Part shown: positions 8,233 through 17,298 of the stretch, in pieces
Layout: every line of letters starts with the position of its first letter
Position numbering within the stretch: the first letter of the stretch is position 1
From: Candidatus Dietzia intestinipullorum
GTDB lineage: Bacteria > Actinomycetota > Actinomycetes > Mycobacteriales > Mycobacteriaceae
Reading direction: 5' to 3'
Length of the DNA: 56,612 bases
Assembly: GCA_019119635.1 (NCBI GenBank)
Contig: DWWP01000051.1
Span: 1-56,612 of the forward strand
Notes under the pieces: generated by a model
Database searches by the model: none
Seen by the model: the letters and a program-made list of their open reading frames with translations, nothing else
What the model was told of the DNA's origin: nothing
Translations under genes and position numbers: made by a program

Positions 8233-9879
8233 ATGGGCACGAGACGATCGACGACGACGAGGTCCGCTCTCCCGGGGAAATGGTCCCGAGCGGCGACGGC
8301 ACTCCTCGCCGTCGTCGCCCTGGCCGCTCCCCTGTCCACCTCGGTCACCACGGGCACGGCGACCGCGCGCGCGGCCGCCCCGATCCACGGCTTCATCGAC
8401 GCGCACACCCACATCACCGCGTCCCAGGCGTTCGGCGGGGCGCTGCGCTGCGGTGAGCCCTTCTCCCCGGGCGGCATGGCCGCGGCTCTCGCGGACTGCC
8501 CGCCCCACTCGGGTGCGGGCCACATGGCGCTGCTCGAGTCGATCCTCGGCGGGACCGATCTGCCGGGCGGCGCGCAGGGCTACCCGACCTTCGAGCAGTG
8601 GCCCGCCCACGACACCCAGCTACACGAGCAGGCCTACTACACCGGTATCGAGCGGGCGTGGCGCGGCGGGATGCGGGTGCTCAACAACCACCTGGTGGGC
8701 AATCGAGTGCTGTGCGAGACCCTGATCGGCTCGCCGTACTCGTGCGACGAGATGGACCAACTGCGACGGCAGGTGGACTACCTCAACCGCATGGAGGCGC
8801 ACATCGACGCCGAACACGGCGGCCCGGGCCAGGGCTGGTTCCGGATCGCCCGCTCGCCCGAGGACGTTCGGCGGATCGCGGACCAGGGCAAGCTCGCCGT
8901 GACGCTGGGCGTGGAGACCTCCGAACCGTTCGGCTGCCGGATGATCGACGACGTGCCCCAGTGCACGGCCGAGGACATCGACCGCGGCCTCGACGAGTTC
9001 GCCTCGTGGGGCGTGTCGACCGTGTTCCCGGTGCACAAGTTCGACAACGCGCTGGGCGGCGCCCGCATGGACGAGGACCTGGCCGGGCTCGCCGTGAACA
9101 TCGGCAACAAGCTCGGCACCCAGCGTTTCTGGGAGACCGAGTCGTGCGAGGGCGGGCCCGCCGACCACTCCCAGCCCCTCGCCCAGACCGCGGTCGCGGA
9201 CGGCCTCTCCGCGGCCTCCTCCGACACCCCCGACGGCGCCGCGCTGCCCGTCTACCCGGACGAGCCGCTGTGCAACGTCCGCGGTCTGACCCCGCTCGGC
9301 GAGCACGCGGTCCGGAGCCTCATGGACCGGGGCATGCTCATCAACATCGACCACATGGGCGTCAAGACGGCCACGCGCACCCTCGACATCGCCGAGGAGG
9401 TCGGGTACAGCGGCCTGGTGGTGGACCACAACTGGGCCGCCTCCGACCTCACCCGGCGGATGCACGAGCTGGGCGGGTTCGTGGCCTCCTTCGCCTACCC
9501 CGCGGACCGTAGCGAGAACTTCGAGGAGAGTTTCCTCGACGTGTGGCGCGAGAACACCCGCGACGCCGGAAGGCCGTTCGCGGGCTACGGCTTCGGCTCG
9601 GACGTCAACGGGCTCGCCCCGCTCGCCGAGCCCCGCCCCACCGCGGCCGCCGATCCGCTGCCGTACCCGTTCACCGCGCCGAGCGGCGAGGTGATGGACC
9701 GCTGGCGGTTCGCCGACCGCGTCTACGACCTCAACGTGGACGGCGTCGCGCAGTACGGCCTCTACGCCGACTGGGTGGCGGACGTCCTGCACCGCGCCGG
9801 CCCCGACCGGCCGGAGCTGGAGCGCCAGCTGATGAACGGCGCCGAGGCGTGGACGGCGGGGTGGGAACGCGTGCGGTGA
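8233..9879 (+). CDS. Secreted metal-dependent (amidohydrolase/dipeptidase-like) hydrolase
   Basis: 548 residues. An N-terminal signal peptide (basic region to about residue 20, hydrophobic core ATALLAVVALAAPLS, possible cleavage after TARA-A near 49) sends it out of the cell. The mature part opens with a metal-binding DAHTH, and later has NIDHMG, VVDHNWAAS and GFGSDVNGL, together an amidohydrolase TIM-barrel metal site related to membrane dipeptidase (M19). Several cysteines (CGEP, DCPP, CETL, CDEM, CRM, CTAE) suggest disulfides in the secreted form. The following permease starts inside its stop codon, so peptide or conjugate hydrolysis followed by uptake is a reasonable guess. Substrate unknown. 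Confidence 0.75.
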   Translation: MGTRRSTTTRSALPGKWSRAATALLAVVALAAPLSTSVTTGTATARAAAPIHGFIDAHTHITASQAFGGALRCGEPFSPGGMAAALADCPPHSGAGHMALLESILGGTDLPGGAQGYPTFEQWPAHDTQLHEQAYYTGIERAWRGGMRVLNNHLVGNRVLCETLIGSPYSCDEMDQLRRQVDYLNRMEAHIDAEHGGPGQGWFRIARSPEDVRRIADQGKLAVTLGVETSEPFGCRMIDDVPQCTAEDIDRGLDEFASWGVSTVFPVHKFDNALGGARMDEDLAGLAVNIGNKLGTQRFWETESCEGGPADHSQPLAQTAVADGLSAASSDTPDGAALPVYPDEPLCNVRGLTPLGEHAVRSLMDRGMLINIDHMGVKTATRTLDIAEEVGYSGLVVDHNWAASDLTRRMHELGGFVASFAYPADRSENFEESFLDVWRENTRDAGRPFAGYGFGSDVNGLAPLAEPRPTAAADPLPYPFTAPSGEVMDRWRFADRVYDLNVDGVAQYGLYADWVADVLHRAGPDRPELERQLMNGAEAWTAGWERVR

Positions 9880-11120
9880 CCGGGGCCGCCGACCGCGTCG
9901 GCCGACTGTGGGTTCTCGCGCTCACGCTCGGCGTGGTGGCGGTCTTCGCGTCCTGGTTCGGCCCCTTGCAGATCCTGCTGCCCGCGCAGACCGACAGGAT
10001 CGCCGGACCCGGCGGCCGGGAAGCACTGCTCGGGCTGGTCGTGGGCGTCGGCGCGGCGGTCTCCATGGTGGCCAACCCCCTGTGGGGTCTGGTCTCCGAC
10101 CGGAGCCGCGCGCGCCTGGGCAGTCGCCTGCCGGTCGTGTTCGCGGGGACGGCGATCGGCGTGGCCGGCCAGGTCGTGTTGCTGACCGCCGACACCGGCG
10201 GCGGCGCCCTCACCGGGTGGTCCCTGGTCCAACTCGGCTACAACGGGCCGTTCGCTGTTCTCGCCGCCCTGATCGCCGATCACGTGCCCGAGAGGCAGCG
10301 GGGCCTGGTCGGCTCCCTGTTCGGGGTCGGGCAGATCGTGGGCGTGATCGGTGGCACCGTGGTCGCCGAGTCGGTGAGCGGCGGCCCCACCGGCTATCTG
10401 ATGCTCGCCGTGCTCACGCCGTGCCTGCTCTCCGCGATCGTGCTGGTGCCGCCCACGAGCGCCGTGTCTCGCGACCGCAACGAGCCCGGCGGTGGTGCCG
10501 GGGGCGGCGAGATCCCTGCCCCGGCGGCTGCCCGCGTGCGGCTCGCGGAGTTCCGTCCGACCCGCACATTCGTGTGGGCGTGGCTCCTGCGCTTCCTCAT
10601 GAACCTCACCAACGCGATCCTGCTGATCTACCTGTTCTTCTTCCTCGACGAGGTCGTGGGCGCGGACGATCCCGCCGGCTCGGTCCTGCTGGTCACCGTG
10701 ATCACGCTCCTGGTGTCGGCGGTCTGCGCCGCGATCGCCGGCATCGTCTCGGACCGTCTCAGGCGCCGTCGGGGCTTCGCCGTGGCCGGGGCTCTGGCCA
10801 CGGCGTGTGGGCTGATCGCGCTCGCACTCTCCCCCTCGGTGCCCGCGGTGCTCGCCGCCGCCGCGGTGTCGGGGCTGGGCTGGGGCCTGTTCATCGCGGT
10901 CGACATGGCCATCATCACAGGCTCGCTCGCCACCTCCGGCACGGCCGGCACGCTGCTCGGCGTGGCCAACGTCGCCAGCTCGCTGCCCCAGGTGGTGGCG
11001 CCGGTGATCGCCGTCCCCCTGGTCACGTCCGCAGCCGGATACCCCGCGCTCTACGGCGTCGGCGCCGGCATCGCCGTGGCCGCCGCCCTGTGCACCCTGC
11101 CGCTGCGGTCGGTCCGATGA
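9876..11120 (+). CDS. MFS permease
   Basis: About 414 residues with 12 predicted membrane spans and the MFS loop GLVSDRSRARLGSR after TM2; the second half has a corresponding GIVSDRLRRRRGF. It resembles sugar/cation symporter-like MFS proteins of actinobacteria. GTG 9876 overlaps the previous stop (GTGA), the usual coupling in this genome; GTG 9861 would add 5 residues. Its stop overlaps or abuts the beta-glucosidase start. The three-gene run hydrolase-permease-glycosidase suggests scavenging of a glycoside or glycopeptide (inference). Confidence 0.82.
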   Translation: MTGAADRVGRLWVLALTLGVVAVFASWFGPLQILLPAQTDRIAGPGGREALLGLVVGVGAAVSMVANPLWGLVSDRSRARLGSRLPVVFAGTAIGVAGQVVLLTADTGGGALTGWSLVQLGYNGPFAVLAALIADHVPERQRGLVGSLFGVGQIVGVIGGTVVAESVSGGPTGYLMLAVLTPCLLSAIVLVPPTSAVSRDRNEPGGGAGGGEIPAPAAARVRLAEFRPTRTFVWAWLLRFLMNLTNAILLIYLFFFLDEVVGADDPAGSVLLVTVITLLVSAVCAAIAGIVSDRLRRRRGFAVAGALATACGLIALALSPSVPAVLAAAAVSGLGWGLFIAVDMAIITGSLATSGTAGTLLGVANVASSLPQVVAPVIAVPLVTSAAGYPALYGVGAGIAVAAALCTLPLRSVR

Positions 11121-11140
11121 CCCGACCAGAAAGGATCCCG

Positions 11141-12535
11141 ATGACCCCCGACCAGCTCCTGCTCCCGTCGAGCTTCCGGTTCGGCACCGCTACCGCCGCC
11201 GCCCAGATCGAGGGCGCCGCCGAGGAGGACGGTCGCGGCCCGAGCATCTGGGACGTCTTCGCCGCCGAGCCCGGGCGAATCCGCGGCGGCGACACCCCCG
11301 CCGTGGCGTGCGACCATTACCACCGCCGCGCCGAGGACGTGCGGGATCTGGCCGACCTGGGCGTCCACGACTACCGCTTCTCGATCTCCTGGTCGCGCGT
11401 CCTGCCCGACGGCCGCGGCACGATCAACCTCCCCGGTCTGGATTTCTACTCCCGTCTCGTCGACGACCTACTGGCCGCCGGCATCCGACCGGTGCCCACG
11501 CTCTACCACTGGGACCTCCCGCAGGCCCTACAGTCCGAGGGTGGTTGGCTCTCGCGCTCCACGTCCGAGGCGTTCGCCGACTACGCTGCCACGATGGTCG
11601 ACGCGCTCGGCGACCGGGTGACGACCTGGTTCACGCTCAACGAAATGAACGTCCACACGCTCTACGGGCACGCGCTCACCGACCACGCGCCCGCACTCGG
11701 AATGGGTTTGGACTGCCTGCCCGTGGCCCACAACCTGCTCCGCGGCCACGGGCTCGCCGTCGACGCGATCCGCGCAGCAGGGCCTCGGCAGCAGGCGGGC
11801 GTGGTGCAGCAGCACTTCCCCGTCCGCGCGGCCTCCGACTCCGCCGAGGACATCGACGCCGCCGACCTGTTCCGCATCCTCACCAACTGGACGTTCTCCG
11901 ACCCGATCCTGAGCGGGCGCTATCCGGAGGACTGGGTGGCCGAGCTCGTCCTGACCTCCGCGGGGCTGACGGCGCAGCAGCTGGAGGACGACCTCGTCGT
12001 CGTCTCGCGGCCCCTCGACCACTACGGGGTCAACTACTACGAGCCCACCCTGATCGAGGCGCCGCGTCCGGGAAAGGACTACTCGGGGGTCCTCGAGGTG
12101 GACTTTCCCGCGGACATGCCGTTCCGACCGGTCCGGGTCGAGGGCGTGGAGCGGACGGACTTCGACTGGCCGGTCGTGCCGTCCGGGCTCACCGACATCC
12201 TCGTCGCGCTCCGCGAGCGCTACCCCGACCTCCCGCCGGTGACCGTGACCGAGAACGGATGCTCGTACCACGACTCCCCCGGCCCGGACGGCGCCGTCCA
12301 CGACGACCGGCGGATCGACTACCTGCGCGCGCACCTGCACGCGGTCGCCGACGCGATCGCCGCGGGAGTGGACGTGCGCGGCTACTACGTATGGTCGGCG
12401 ATGGACAACTTCGAGTGGGCGGCCGGCTACGCCGAACGCTTCGGCCTCGTCCACGTGGACCACACCACGCAGGAACGGACACGCAAGGACTCGTGGTACT
12501 GGTACCGCGACGTCATCACGCGCGCTGCGGGCTGA
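11141..12535 (+). CDS. GH1 beta-glucosidase
   Basis: 464-residue cytoplasmic glycosidase. The GH1 N-terminal signature FRFGTATAAAQIEGAA is followed by DYRFSISWSRVLP and LYHWDLPQAL, the acid/base glutamate in TLNEM (NEP in most members, here Met), YYEP, the nucleophile in VTENG, and the C-terminal aglycone-site motif WSAMDNFEWAAGY. Length is typical (about 450-470). ATG 11141 has AGAAAGGA upstream; ATG 11117, overlapping the permease stop, would add 8 residues. It hydrolyses beta-D-glucosides or related sugars, probably those imported by the preceding MFS permease. Confidence 0.93.
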   Translation: MTPDQLLLPSSFRFGTATAAAQIEGAAEEDGRGPSIWDVFAAEPGRIRGGDTPAVACDHYHRRAEDVRDLADLGVHDYRFSISWSRVLPDGRGTINLPGLDFYSRLVDDLLAAGIRPVPTLYHWDLPQALQSEGGWLSRSTSEAFADYAATMVDALGDRVTTWFTLNEMNVHTLYGHALTDHAPALGMGLDCLPVAHNLLRGHGLAVDAIRAAGPRQQAGVVQQHFPVRAASDSAEDIDAADLFRILTNWTFSDPILSGRYPEDWVAELVLTSAGLTAQQLEDDLVVVSRPLDHYGVNYYEPTLIEAPRPGKDYSGVLEVDFPADMPFRPVRVEGVERTDFDWPVVPSGLTDILVALRERYPDLPPVTVTENGCSYHDSPGPDGAVHDDRRIDYLRAHLHAVADAIAAGVDVRGYYVWSAMDNFEWAAGYAERFGLVHVDHTTQERTRKDSWYWYRDVITRAAG

Positions 12536-12543
12536 CGGCCGGC

Positions 12544-13514
12544 TCAGCGGCCCGCGAGTGACCTCGCGACCGCGTCCGCCGCGCGGAGTCCGGCCCGGAT
12601 CGCGCCCTCGACGTGCCCGGCGTACTCCGTGGCCGTCTCCGTCGACGCCCAGTGGAGCCGCCCGCCGACCGGCTCCTGATACGCGACCGCGCCGTAGTGG
12701 GCGGTCGAGCGATCCGGGTGCGGGGACGCCGGGACGGTATCCGGATCGAGCGACCAGTCCACGGCCACGACCCGCGACGGCCGCGCCGCGTCCGCGCCGA
12801 ACACGCGGGTGAGCTGCGCGGTGAAGGCCTCGGCGATCGCGGCGTCGTCGGCGCCGGCGACGGCCGCCGACGGGGCGAACCCGAACAGCGCCGCCGGCGT
12901 CCCGTGGGGCCCACTGTGGTCATGGATCTCCCGGAACGGCCCCTGGTGGCTGATCACGAGCCCGGACAGCCCCTGCTCGCGCCAGAACGGCTCGGGGTAG
13001 ACGGCGACCGCCTTGGCCATCTCCCCCATCCACACCTGCGTGCGGGCGGCGGCTCCGGCCAGCGCTGTCGGCAGGCCCGGCTCGACGGCGATCGACGCGG
13101 CCACCAGCGCCGGAGGCAGGGCGAGGACCGCGTGCCGCGCGGGAGCTGCGCGGCCAGTCGCGCGGCGAGGTCCTGCGCGCCGTCGGTGAAGCGGGAGGCG
13201 TCCCCCACGCCCGGGACACCGGCGATCCGGCGAGGGCCGGGCTCGAACATCGCGTCCCCGGCCCCGAACTGGGTGAAGCTGGCCGCGCCGAGGCGGTCCG
13301 CCAGAGCGATCACCCCGGGCTCGTTCCCCCAGAACCAGGTGGCGCCCAGGTCGATCACCCCGGCGTCGGTGCTCATGGAGCGCATCCGGCCCCCGACCCG
13401 GTCGCGGGACTCGAGCACCCGCACGCTCCTGCCCGACCTGTGGACGGCGTCGGCGGCGACCAGGCCGGAGATCCCGGCACCCACGACGAGGACGTCCGTG
13501 CGGTCCGCGGTCAT
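12544..13514 (-). pseudogene. Flavin-containing amine oxidase, frameshifted with internal deletion
   Basis: Two parts of one gene lie in different frames. The N-part (13514 to about 13140) begins MTADRTDVLVVGAGISGLVA, the dinucleotide-binding fold, and runs through DRVGGRM and DLGATWFW to AARLAAQLPRG. The C-part (about 13134 to 12544) begins HAVLALPPALVAASI and has PFWREQGLSG, TPAALFGFAP and the FAD motif LHWASTETATEYAGHVEG. Intact members have about 30 residues between these two points (a beta-strand pair), so roughly 90 bp plus a frame are missing around 13134-13142. The N-part start overlaps the MFS stop (ATGA). Either a real pseudogene or an assembly deletion in very GC-rich DNA. Confidence 0.8.
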
Positions 13515-14830
13515 CCGTCCGCTCCGGCGTCCGCCCAGCCCCCGAGCCGGGACGACGCGGTGAGCACCGCCAGCGGGGCCAGGACGACGACGGACAACAG
13601 CGACAGCAACGAGAAGCTGGTGAGCACCAGCAGCGGGCCGGCCAGGAGCGCGGCGGTCGCGCCGAAGAGGTTCGCGGCGGCGTCCACGGCGCCCTGCGCC
13701 GACGCCCGAGCCTCGTCGGAGACGGCCGCGGAGAACAGGGCCGAGCCGGCGACGTTGACGAACGACCAGCCCACGCCGAGCAGGATCAGCGAGGCGATCA
13801 GCCACCCGGTCCGGTCCGGCACGACGATCCCGATCACCAGGGAGGCCAGGAAGATGCCGAGTCCCGCGGCGATCGTCAGTCGGTGACCGAAGCGGTCCGC
13901 GAGGTAGCCCACCAGGGGCGCGAAGGCGTACATCCCCGCGATGTGCAGGCTGATCGTGATGCCGACGATGGTCACCGAGTCGCCCTCGTTGACGATGTGC
14001 ACCGGCGTCATGGTCATGACGGCCACCATCACGGCCTGGGCGGTGAGGATGGCCACCACCGCGTACCGGGCCCGCAGGTTGGTCCTGACCTCGGCGAGGA
14101 TCAGCGAGAGCCGCTCCCGCAGCCGGGGGCGGTCCTCGCCCGAGGCGCCCTCGCCGCCGGCGGTGATCCCCTCCTGCTGCTGCAGGAGCACCAGCGGGTC
14201 CGGGCGGAGCAGGAAGAACACCACCGCGCCGGCCACCGCCATGCACACCGCGGCGATGAGGAACGCGGCCGCGTACACGGTCAGTCCGGTGGCGTCACCG
14301 ATGACCGCGCCGGGCGCGCCCAGGTTGGGCCCGAGCACCATCCCGAGCGTGCCCACCCACACGACCAGCGACAACGACCGGGCCTTCTGCTCCGGCGCCG
14401 CGAGGTCCGTCGCGGCGAACCGCGACTGGAGGCTGACCGCGGAGCCGGCGCCGATCAGCAGGAGCCCGACGAACAGGGGCACCAGCAGGTTCCACTGCGC
14501 GGCGGCCACCAGGAGCGCGCCCCCGGCGGCGGCGGACCACCACCCGGTGGCCAGGGCGACCCGCCGGCCGCGCCGCGCGGCGAGGGTGCCGAGTGGCAGC
14601 CCCAGCACGGCCGCCCCGAGTGTGCTGGCCGTGCGGGCGAGCCCCGCCAGGCCCTCGTTACTGGTGACCTCCCCCGCCAGCAGGACCCCGATGGACGGGG
14701 CGACGCCCACCCCGACCGCGCCGATGACCTGCATGATCACCAGCACCACGAGAGTGCGCTTCTGGTGGGCGGCCCTCTCCTCCGACCGCGATCCGGGCGC
14801 GGAGGGGTCGATCAATCTGGTGTCTGTCAC
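13511..14830 (-). CDS. MFS transporter
   Basis: 439 residues with about 12 membrane spans; TM1 is around VLVIMQVIGAVGVGVAPSIG. Loop motifs LGTLAARRGRRVA and GYLADRFGHRL mark the two MFS halves. GTG 14830 is preceded by AAGGA at normal spacing, and the frame upstream of it has no membrane-protein character. It precedes the broken amine oxidase with a 4-bp overlap and follows the LysR gene by 182 bp, so the LysR protein is its probable regulator. Substrate unknown. Confidence 0.85.
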   Translation of the reverse strand: MTDTRLIDPSAPGSRSEERAAHQKRTLVVLVIMQVIGAVGVGVAPSIGVLLAGEVTSNEGLAGLARTASTLGAAVLGLPLGTLAARRGRRVALATGWWSAAAGGALLVAAAQWNLLVPLFVGLLLIGAGSAVSLQSRFAATDLAAPEQKARSLSLVVWVGTLGMVLGPNLGAPGAVIGDATGLTVYAAAFLIAAVCMAVAGAVVFFLLRPDPLVLLQQQEGITAGGEGASGEDRPRLRERLSLILAEVRTNLRARYAVVAILTAQAVMVAVMTMTPVHIVNEGDSVTIVGITISLHIAGMYAFAPLVGYLADRFGHRLTIAAGLGIFLASLVIGIVVPDRTGWLIASLILLGVGWSFVNVAGSALFSAAVSDEARASAQGAVDAAANLFGATAALLAGPLLVLTSFSLLSLLSVVVLAPLAVLTASSRLGGWADAGADG

Positions 14831-14932
14831 GAATATCCTTGACGAGCCGGTGAAATGAGGGCACGACGGGCCGTGGAGCCCGCCGCGTACTGCACGACCG
14901 TAAGCTGCGACGGCCGGCCCCGGTAGGGGCCC

Positions 14933-14947
14933 GGCGGTGATACCGCC
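14933..14947. promoter_or_regulatory. Palindrome upstream of MFS gene
   Basis: GGCGGT-GAT-ACCGCC is a perfect 6-bp-arm inverted repeat in the 182-bp gap between the LysR gene and the MFS gene. It may be a regulator site; it does not fit T-N11-A strictly, so assignment to the LysR protein is a guess. Nothing else is evident in this gap. Confidence 0.35.
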
Positions 14948-15012
14948 ATAAGCGACGTGAATGACCATGACCGCCCCGGCGGGGCCCGCGGTCACGCGGT
15001 GACGGCCCGCGG

Positions 15013-15930
15013 TCAGGCGGTGATGGCCCCGACGAGCTCGGCCAGGTCCGCCGAGAGTGCGGAATCGCGCCGCCACACCGCCTCGTAGAAGATCTCCACC
15101 GGGCGCCCGCCCTCGAGCAGGCGCCGATGGGCCGAGGACGAGGACTCGAGTGTGGACTCCGGGAGCAGCGCGACACCCAGCCCCAGGTTGGCCCACTGCT
15201 CGAGCACCCGGTAGCTGGAGGCCTCGCCCGGGTACTGGTTCAGCGGCAGCGAGTTCTCGTCGAACAGCGTGGTGGTGAACCGGGTCAGTCCGCACGAATC
15301 GGGCACCAGGATCCACCGCGAGTCGGCGGCCTCGGCCAGCTCGACCGCGTCATCTCCGCGCGCGTCCGCATCCGACGAGCCCACCATCACCACGGGTTCG
15401 GATCCGATGATCCGGTGCTCGAACCGCGGGAGGGGCTCCACCGAGGGCACCAGGATGAGGTCGAGTTCCCCGGCCACCAGGTCCTCACGCAACTCGGTCA
15501 GGTCCGCCTCGCTCAGGACCAGCTCCCACGAGTCGGGCGATGCCGCGGCGGCCGCGAACGCCCGGTCCACCACGTGCGCGCCGATGAGGGGCGACATGCC
15601 GATCCGGATCCGTGTGGTCCCGGGCTCGGTGAGCCGCCGGGCCTCGGCGACGAGGCCGTCGAGCTCGTTCAGGGTCGCGTCGATCCGCGGCAGGATGCGG
15701 GCGGCGAACGCGGTCGGACTCGCCCCGCGGGTCGAGCGGACGAACAGCTCGGCGCCCAGGCGGTCCTCGAGGGTGGCGATCGCGTTGGACAGCGCGGGCT
15801 GGGTGACGCCGTACTCGCGCGCGGCCGCGCTGAACGACCCCGTCTGTCCGACGGCCTGCGCGTAGCGCAGCGCCTCGGTGCTCAGCCGGCCGGTCACGGC
15901 GTCGGAGCAGGCCCGCCGAGCGGCCGCCAC
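15013..15930 (-). CDS. LysR-family transcriptional regulator
   Basis: Up to 305 residues. The N-terminal winged helix-turn-helix is clear (LRYAQAVGQTGSFSAAAREYGVTQPALSNAIATLEDRLGA spans about residues 21-60), followed by the LysR substrate-binding domain beginning RIRIGMSPLIGAHVV. GTG 15897 (VTGRLSTEAL) is an alternative start closer to usual LysR N-termini. It lies 13 bp after the M56 peptidase stop on the same strand and 182 bp before an MFS gene, its likely target. Residues such as HVVDRAF and the GIGVALLP-like segment LGLGVALLPEST match the CysB/OxyR-like effector domain. Confidence 0.9.
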   Translation of the reverse strand: MAAARRACSDAVTGRLSTEALRYAQAVGQTGSFSAAAREYGVTQPALSNAIATLEDRLGAELFVRSTRGASPTAFAARILPRIDATLNELDGLVAEARRLTEPGTTRIRIGMSPLIGAHVVDRAFAAAAASPDSWELVLSEADLTELREDLVAGELDLILVPSVEPLPRFEHRIIGSEPVVMVGSSDADARGDDAVELAEAADSRWILVPDSCGLTRFTTTLFDENSLPLNQYPGEASSYRVLEQWANLGLGVALLPESTLESSSSAHRRLLEGGRPVEIFYEAVWRRDSALSADLAELVGAITA

Positions 15931-15943
15931 GCCTCGGGCCGCA

Positions 15944-16927
15944 TCACAGGCAGCCGGTGGCGACGGCGATCGCGTACGGGATGTGGACGACGGCCGCGAG
16001 CACGGCCAGCGCCGTGAGGCAGAAGGCGCTGGCCGTCACGGCCGCCACTCCCGCCCGGCCCTGGCCGGGTTCGACGAGGTGCCGGATCCTGTCGGGCCCC
16101 AGCGCGTGGAGCGCGCCGTCGAGCCCGGGCCGGCACGCGGCGGGGTGCCCCTTCTGGCCGAGCACCAACAACGCGCTCGCCAGCGCCGTCGTGCCGGCCT
16201 CGCGTCGCGCGGCGTCGTCGGCGGCGATCTCGAGGTAGTGGCCGAGAGCCGACTCGGCCGCGGCGAAGAGCGGGATCCAGCGCAGCCGCGAGGTCAGCGT
16301 GGTGACGACGGTCATCACGAGGTGGTGACGCTGGCGCAGGTGGGCGTCCTCGTGGGCGAGGACCGCCCGCATCTCGTCGTCGGCGAGCACGTCGACTGCC
16401 CCGGTGGAGACGACGATCCCGCCGTGCCGACGCGGCAGGGTCAGCGCGAACGGGTGGGGGTCGTCGACGACGAGCACCCGGTACCCGTGCAGGGTGCGCC
16501 ACCGGCCGCCCGCGCGCAGCATCCACGCCGATCGGACGACGCGACGGTGCCGGCCGCGGAGCTCGCGGACGATCGAGACCGCGTAGAACACCGAGACCGC
16601 CACCGGGACGACCAGCAGGAGCACCACGGGGACGACGGTGTCCACGCGGTCGAGCCCGAAGGGATCGGCCGCCGCCAGGCACTGACTGCACACCGCCGCG
16701 GCGTCGCCCGGCAGGACATCGGGTCCGGTCACCACCCACGCCAGCAACGGCCCGATCGACAGCGCGGCCAGCACCCACGCGACCACGCCGCCGGCGAGCA
16801 GGGCGATCGCGAGCCGGGGCTTGCGCATCAGCTCCGGCGCCGCGCTCTGCAGCACCCGAGGGCCCGCGACCGCCGGGATCGCCAGGCCCACGAAGAGCAG
16901 CAGGATGAGCAGAGGGGTGCCGGTCAC
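15944..16927 (-). CDS. M56 family (BlaR1/MecR1-like) membrane metallopeptidase
   Basis: 327-residue membrane protein. Hydrophobic spans at the N-terminus, near 35-65, near 95-120 and at the C-terminus surround a cytoplasmic zinc-protease domain with HEDAH (HExxH) and the downstream glutamate in LEIAADDAARR. It lacks a penicillin-binding sensor domain, as is usual for actinobacterial M56 proteins paired with BlaI. Its start overlaps the blaI stop (ATGA). In such pairs the peptidase inactivates the repressor on signal. Cysteines in CSQCL lie in an external loop and could sense redox or metal (inference). Confidence 0.9.
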   Translation of the reverse strand: MTGTPLLILLLFVGLAIPAVAGPRVLQSAAPELMRKPRLAIALLAGGVVAWVLAALSIGPLLAWVVTGPDVLPGDAAAVCSQCLAAADPFGLDRVDTVVPVVLLLVVPVAVSVFYAVSIVRELRGRHRRVVRSAWMLRAGGRWRTLHGYRVLVVDDPHPFALTLPRRHGGIVVSTGAVDVLADDEMRAVLAHEDAHLRQRHHLVMTVVTTLTSRLRWIPLFAAAESALGHYLEIAADDAARREAGTTALASALLVLGQKGHPAACRPGLDGALHALGPDRIRHLVEPGQGRAGVAAVTASAFCLTALAVLAAVVHIPYAIAVATGCL

Positions 16928-17298
16928 GGGGCGCCGCCGTCCCGCTGCGCGAGGAAGTCGCGCAGCAGGTCGAGCTCGGACTCGGGCATGCTCTCCGCGA
17001 AGTGCAGGATCGAGGCTGCGCGGTCCCGGCTGCTACCGAGCGCGTCGGACATCATCGAGGCCACGTGCTGCTCGCGGGTGCAGCTCGCGCGGTACACGGT
17101 CGAGCGCCCCTTCTTGCGCGAGGCGGCGAGCCCCTTGCGCTGGAGGTTGGTCAGCACGGTGGCGATGGTGGTGTAGGCGGGGCTCCCGGGGAGAGACTCG
17201 ATGAGCTCACGGATGGTCGACGGCCCGCCGTCCCACAGCAGGTCCATCACCTGGGACTCCAGTGCGCCCAGGCGCGGCGCATCGCGCCGTGTGGTCAT
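16924..17298 (-). CDS. blaI: BlaI/MecI/CopY-family transcriptional repressor
   Basis: 124 residues. Winged helix-turn-helix with LGALESQVMDLLWDGG, TIRELIESLPGSPAYTTIAT and VLTNLQRKGLAASRKKGRST, then a C-terminal dimerisation helix (SELDLLRDFLAQRD) typical of Penicillinase_R. It sits between a membrane protein (start overlapping that gene's stop) and the M56 peptidase (ATGA overlap), so all three are one operon. Two tandem palindromes at 17957-17988 upstream of the operon are its probable operators and also face the divergent dsbA-ccdA operon. Confidence 0.93.
   Translation of the reverse strand: MTTRRDAPRLGALESQVMDLLWDGGPSTIRELIESLPGSPAYTTIATVLTNLQRKGLAASRKKGRSTVYRASCTREQHVASMMSDALGSSRDRAASILHFAESMPESELDLLRDFLAQRDGGAP

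Noticed and set aside
6412-8610. Long minus-strand frame opposite prfC
   Set aside because: Low-complexity translation without motifs; prfC on the plus strand is unambiguous.
9908-11116. In-frame extension upstream of the beta-glucosidase
   Set aside because: It overlaps the MFS gene in another frame and encodes Arg/Gly-rich sequence; the GH1 domain begins at 11141 with a good Shine-Dalgarno.
14831-15316. N-terminal extension of the MFS protein
   Set aside because: Hydrophilic, overlaps the LysR gene, and AAGGA-GTG at 14830 is a better start.
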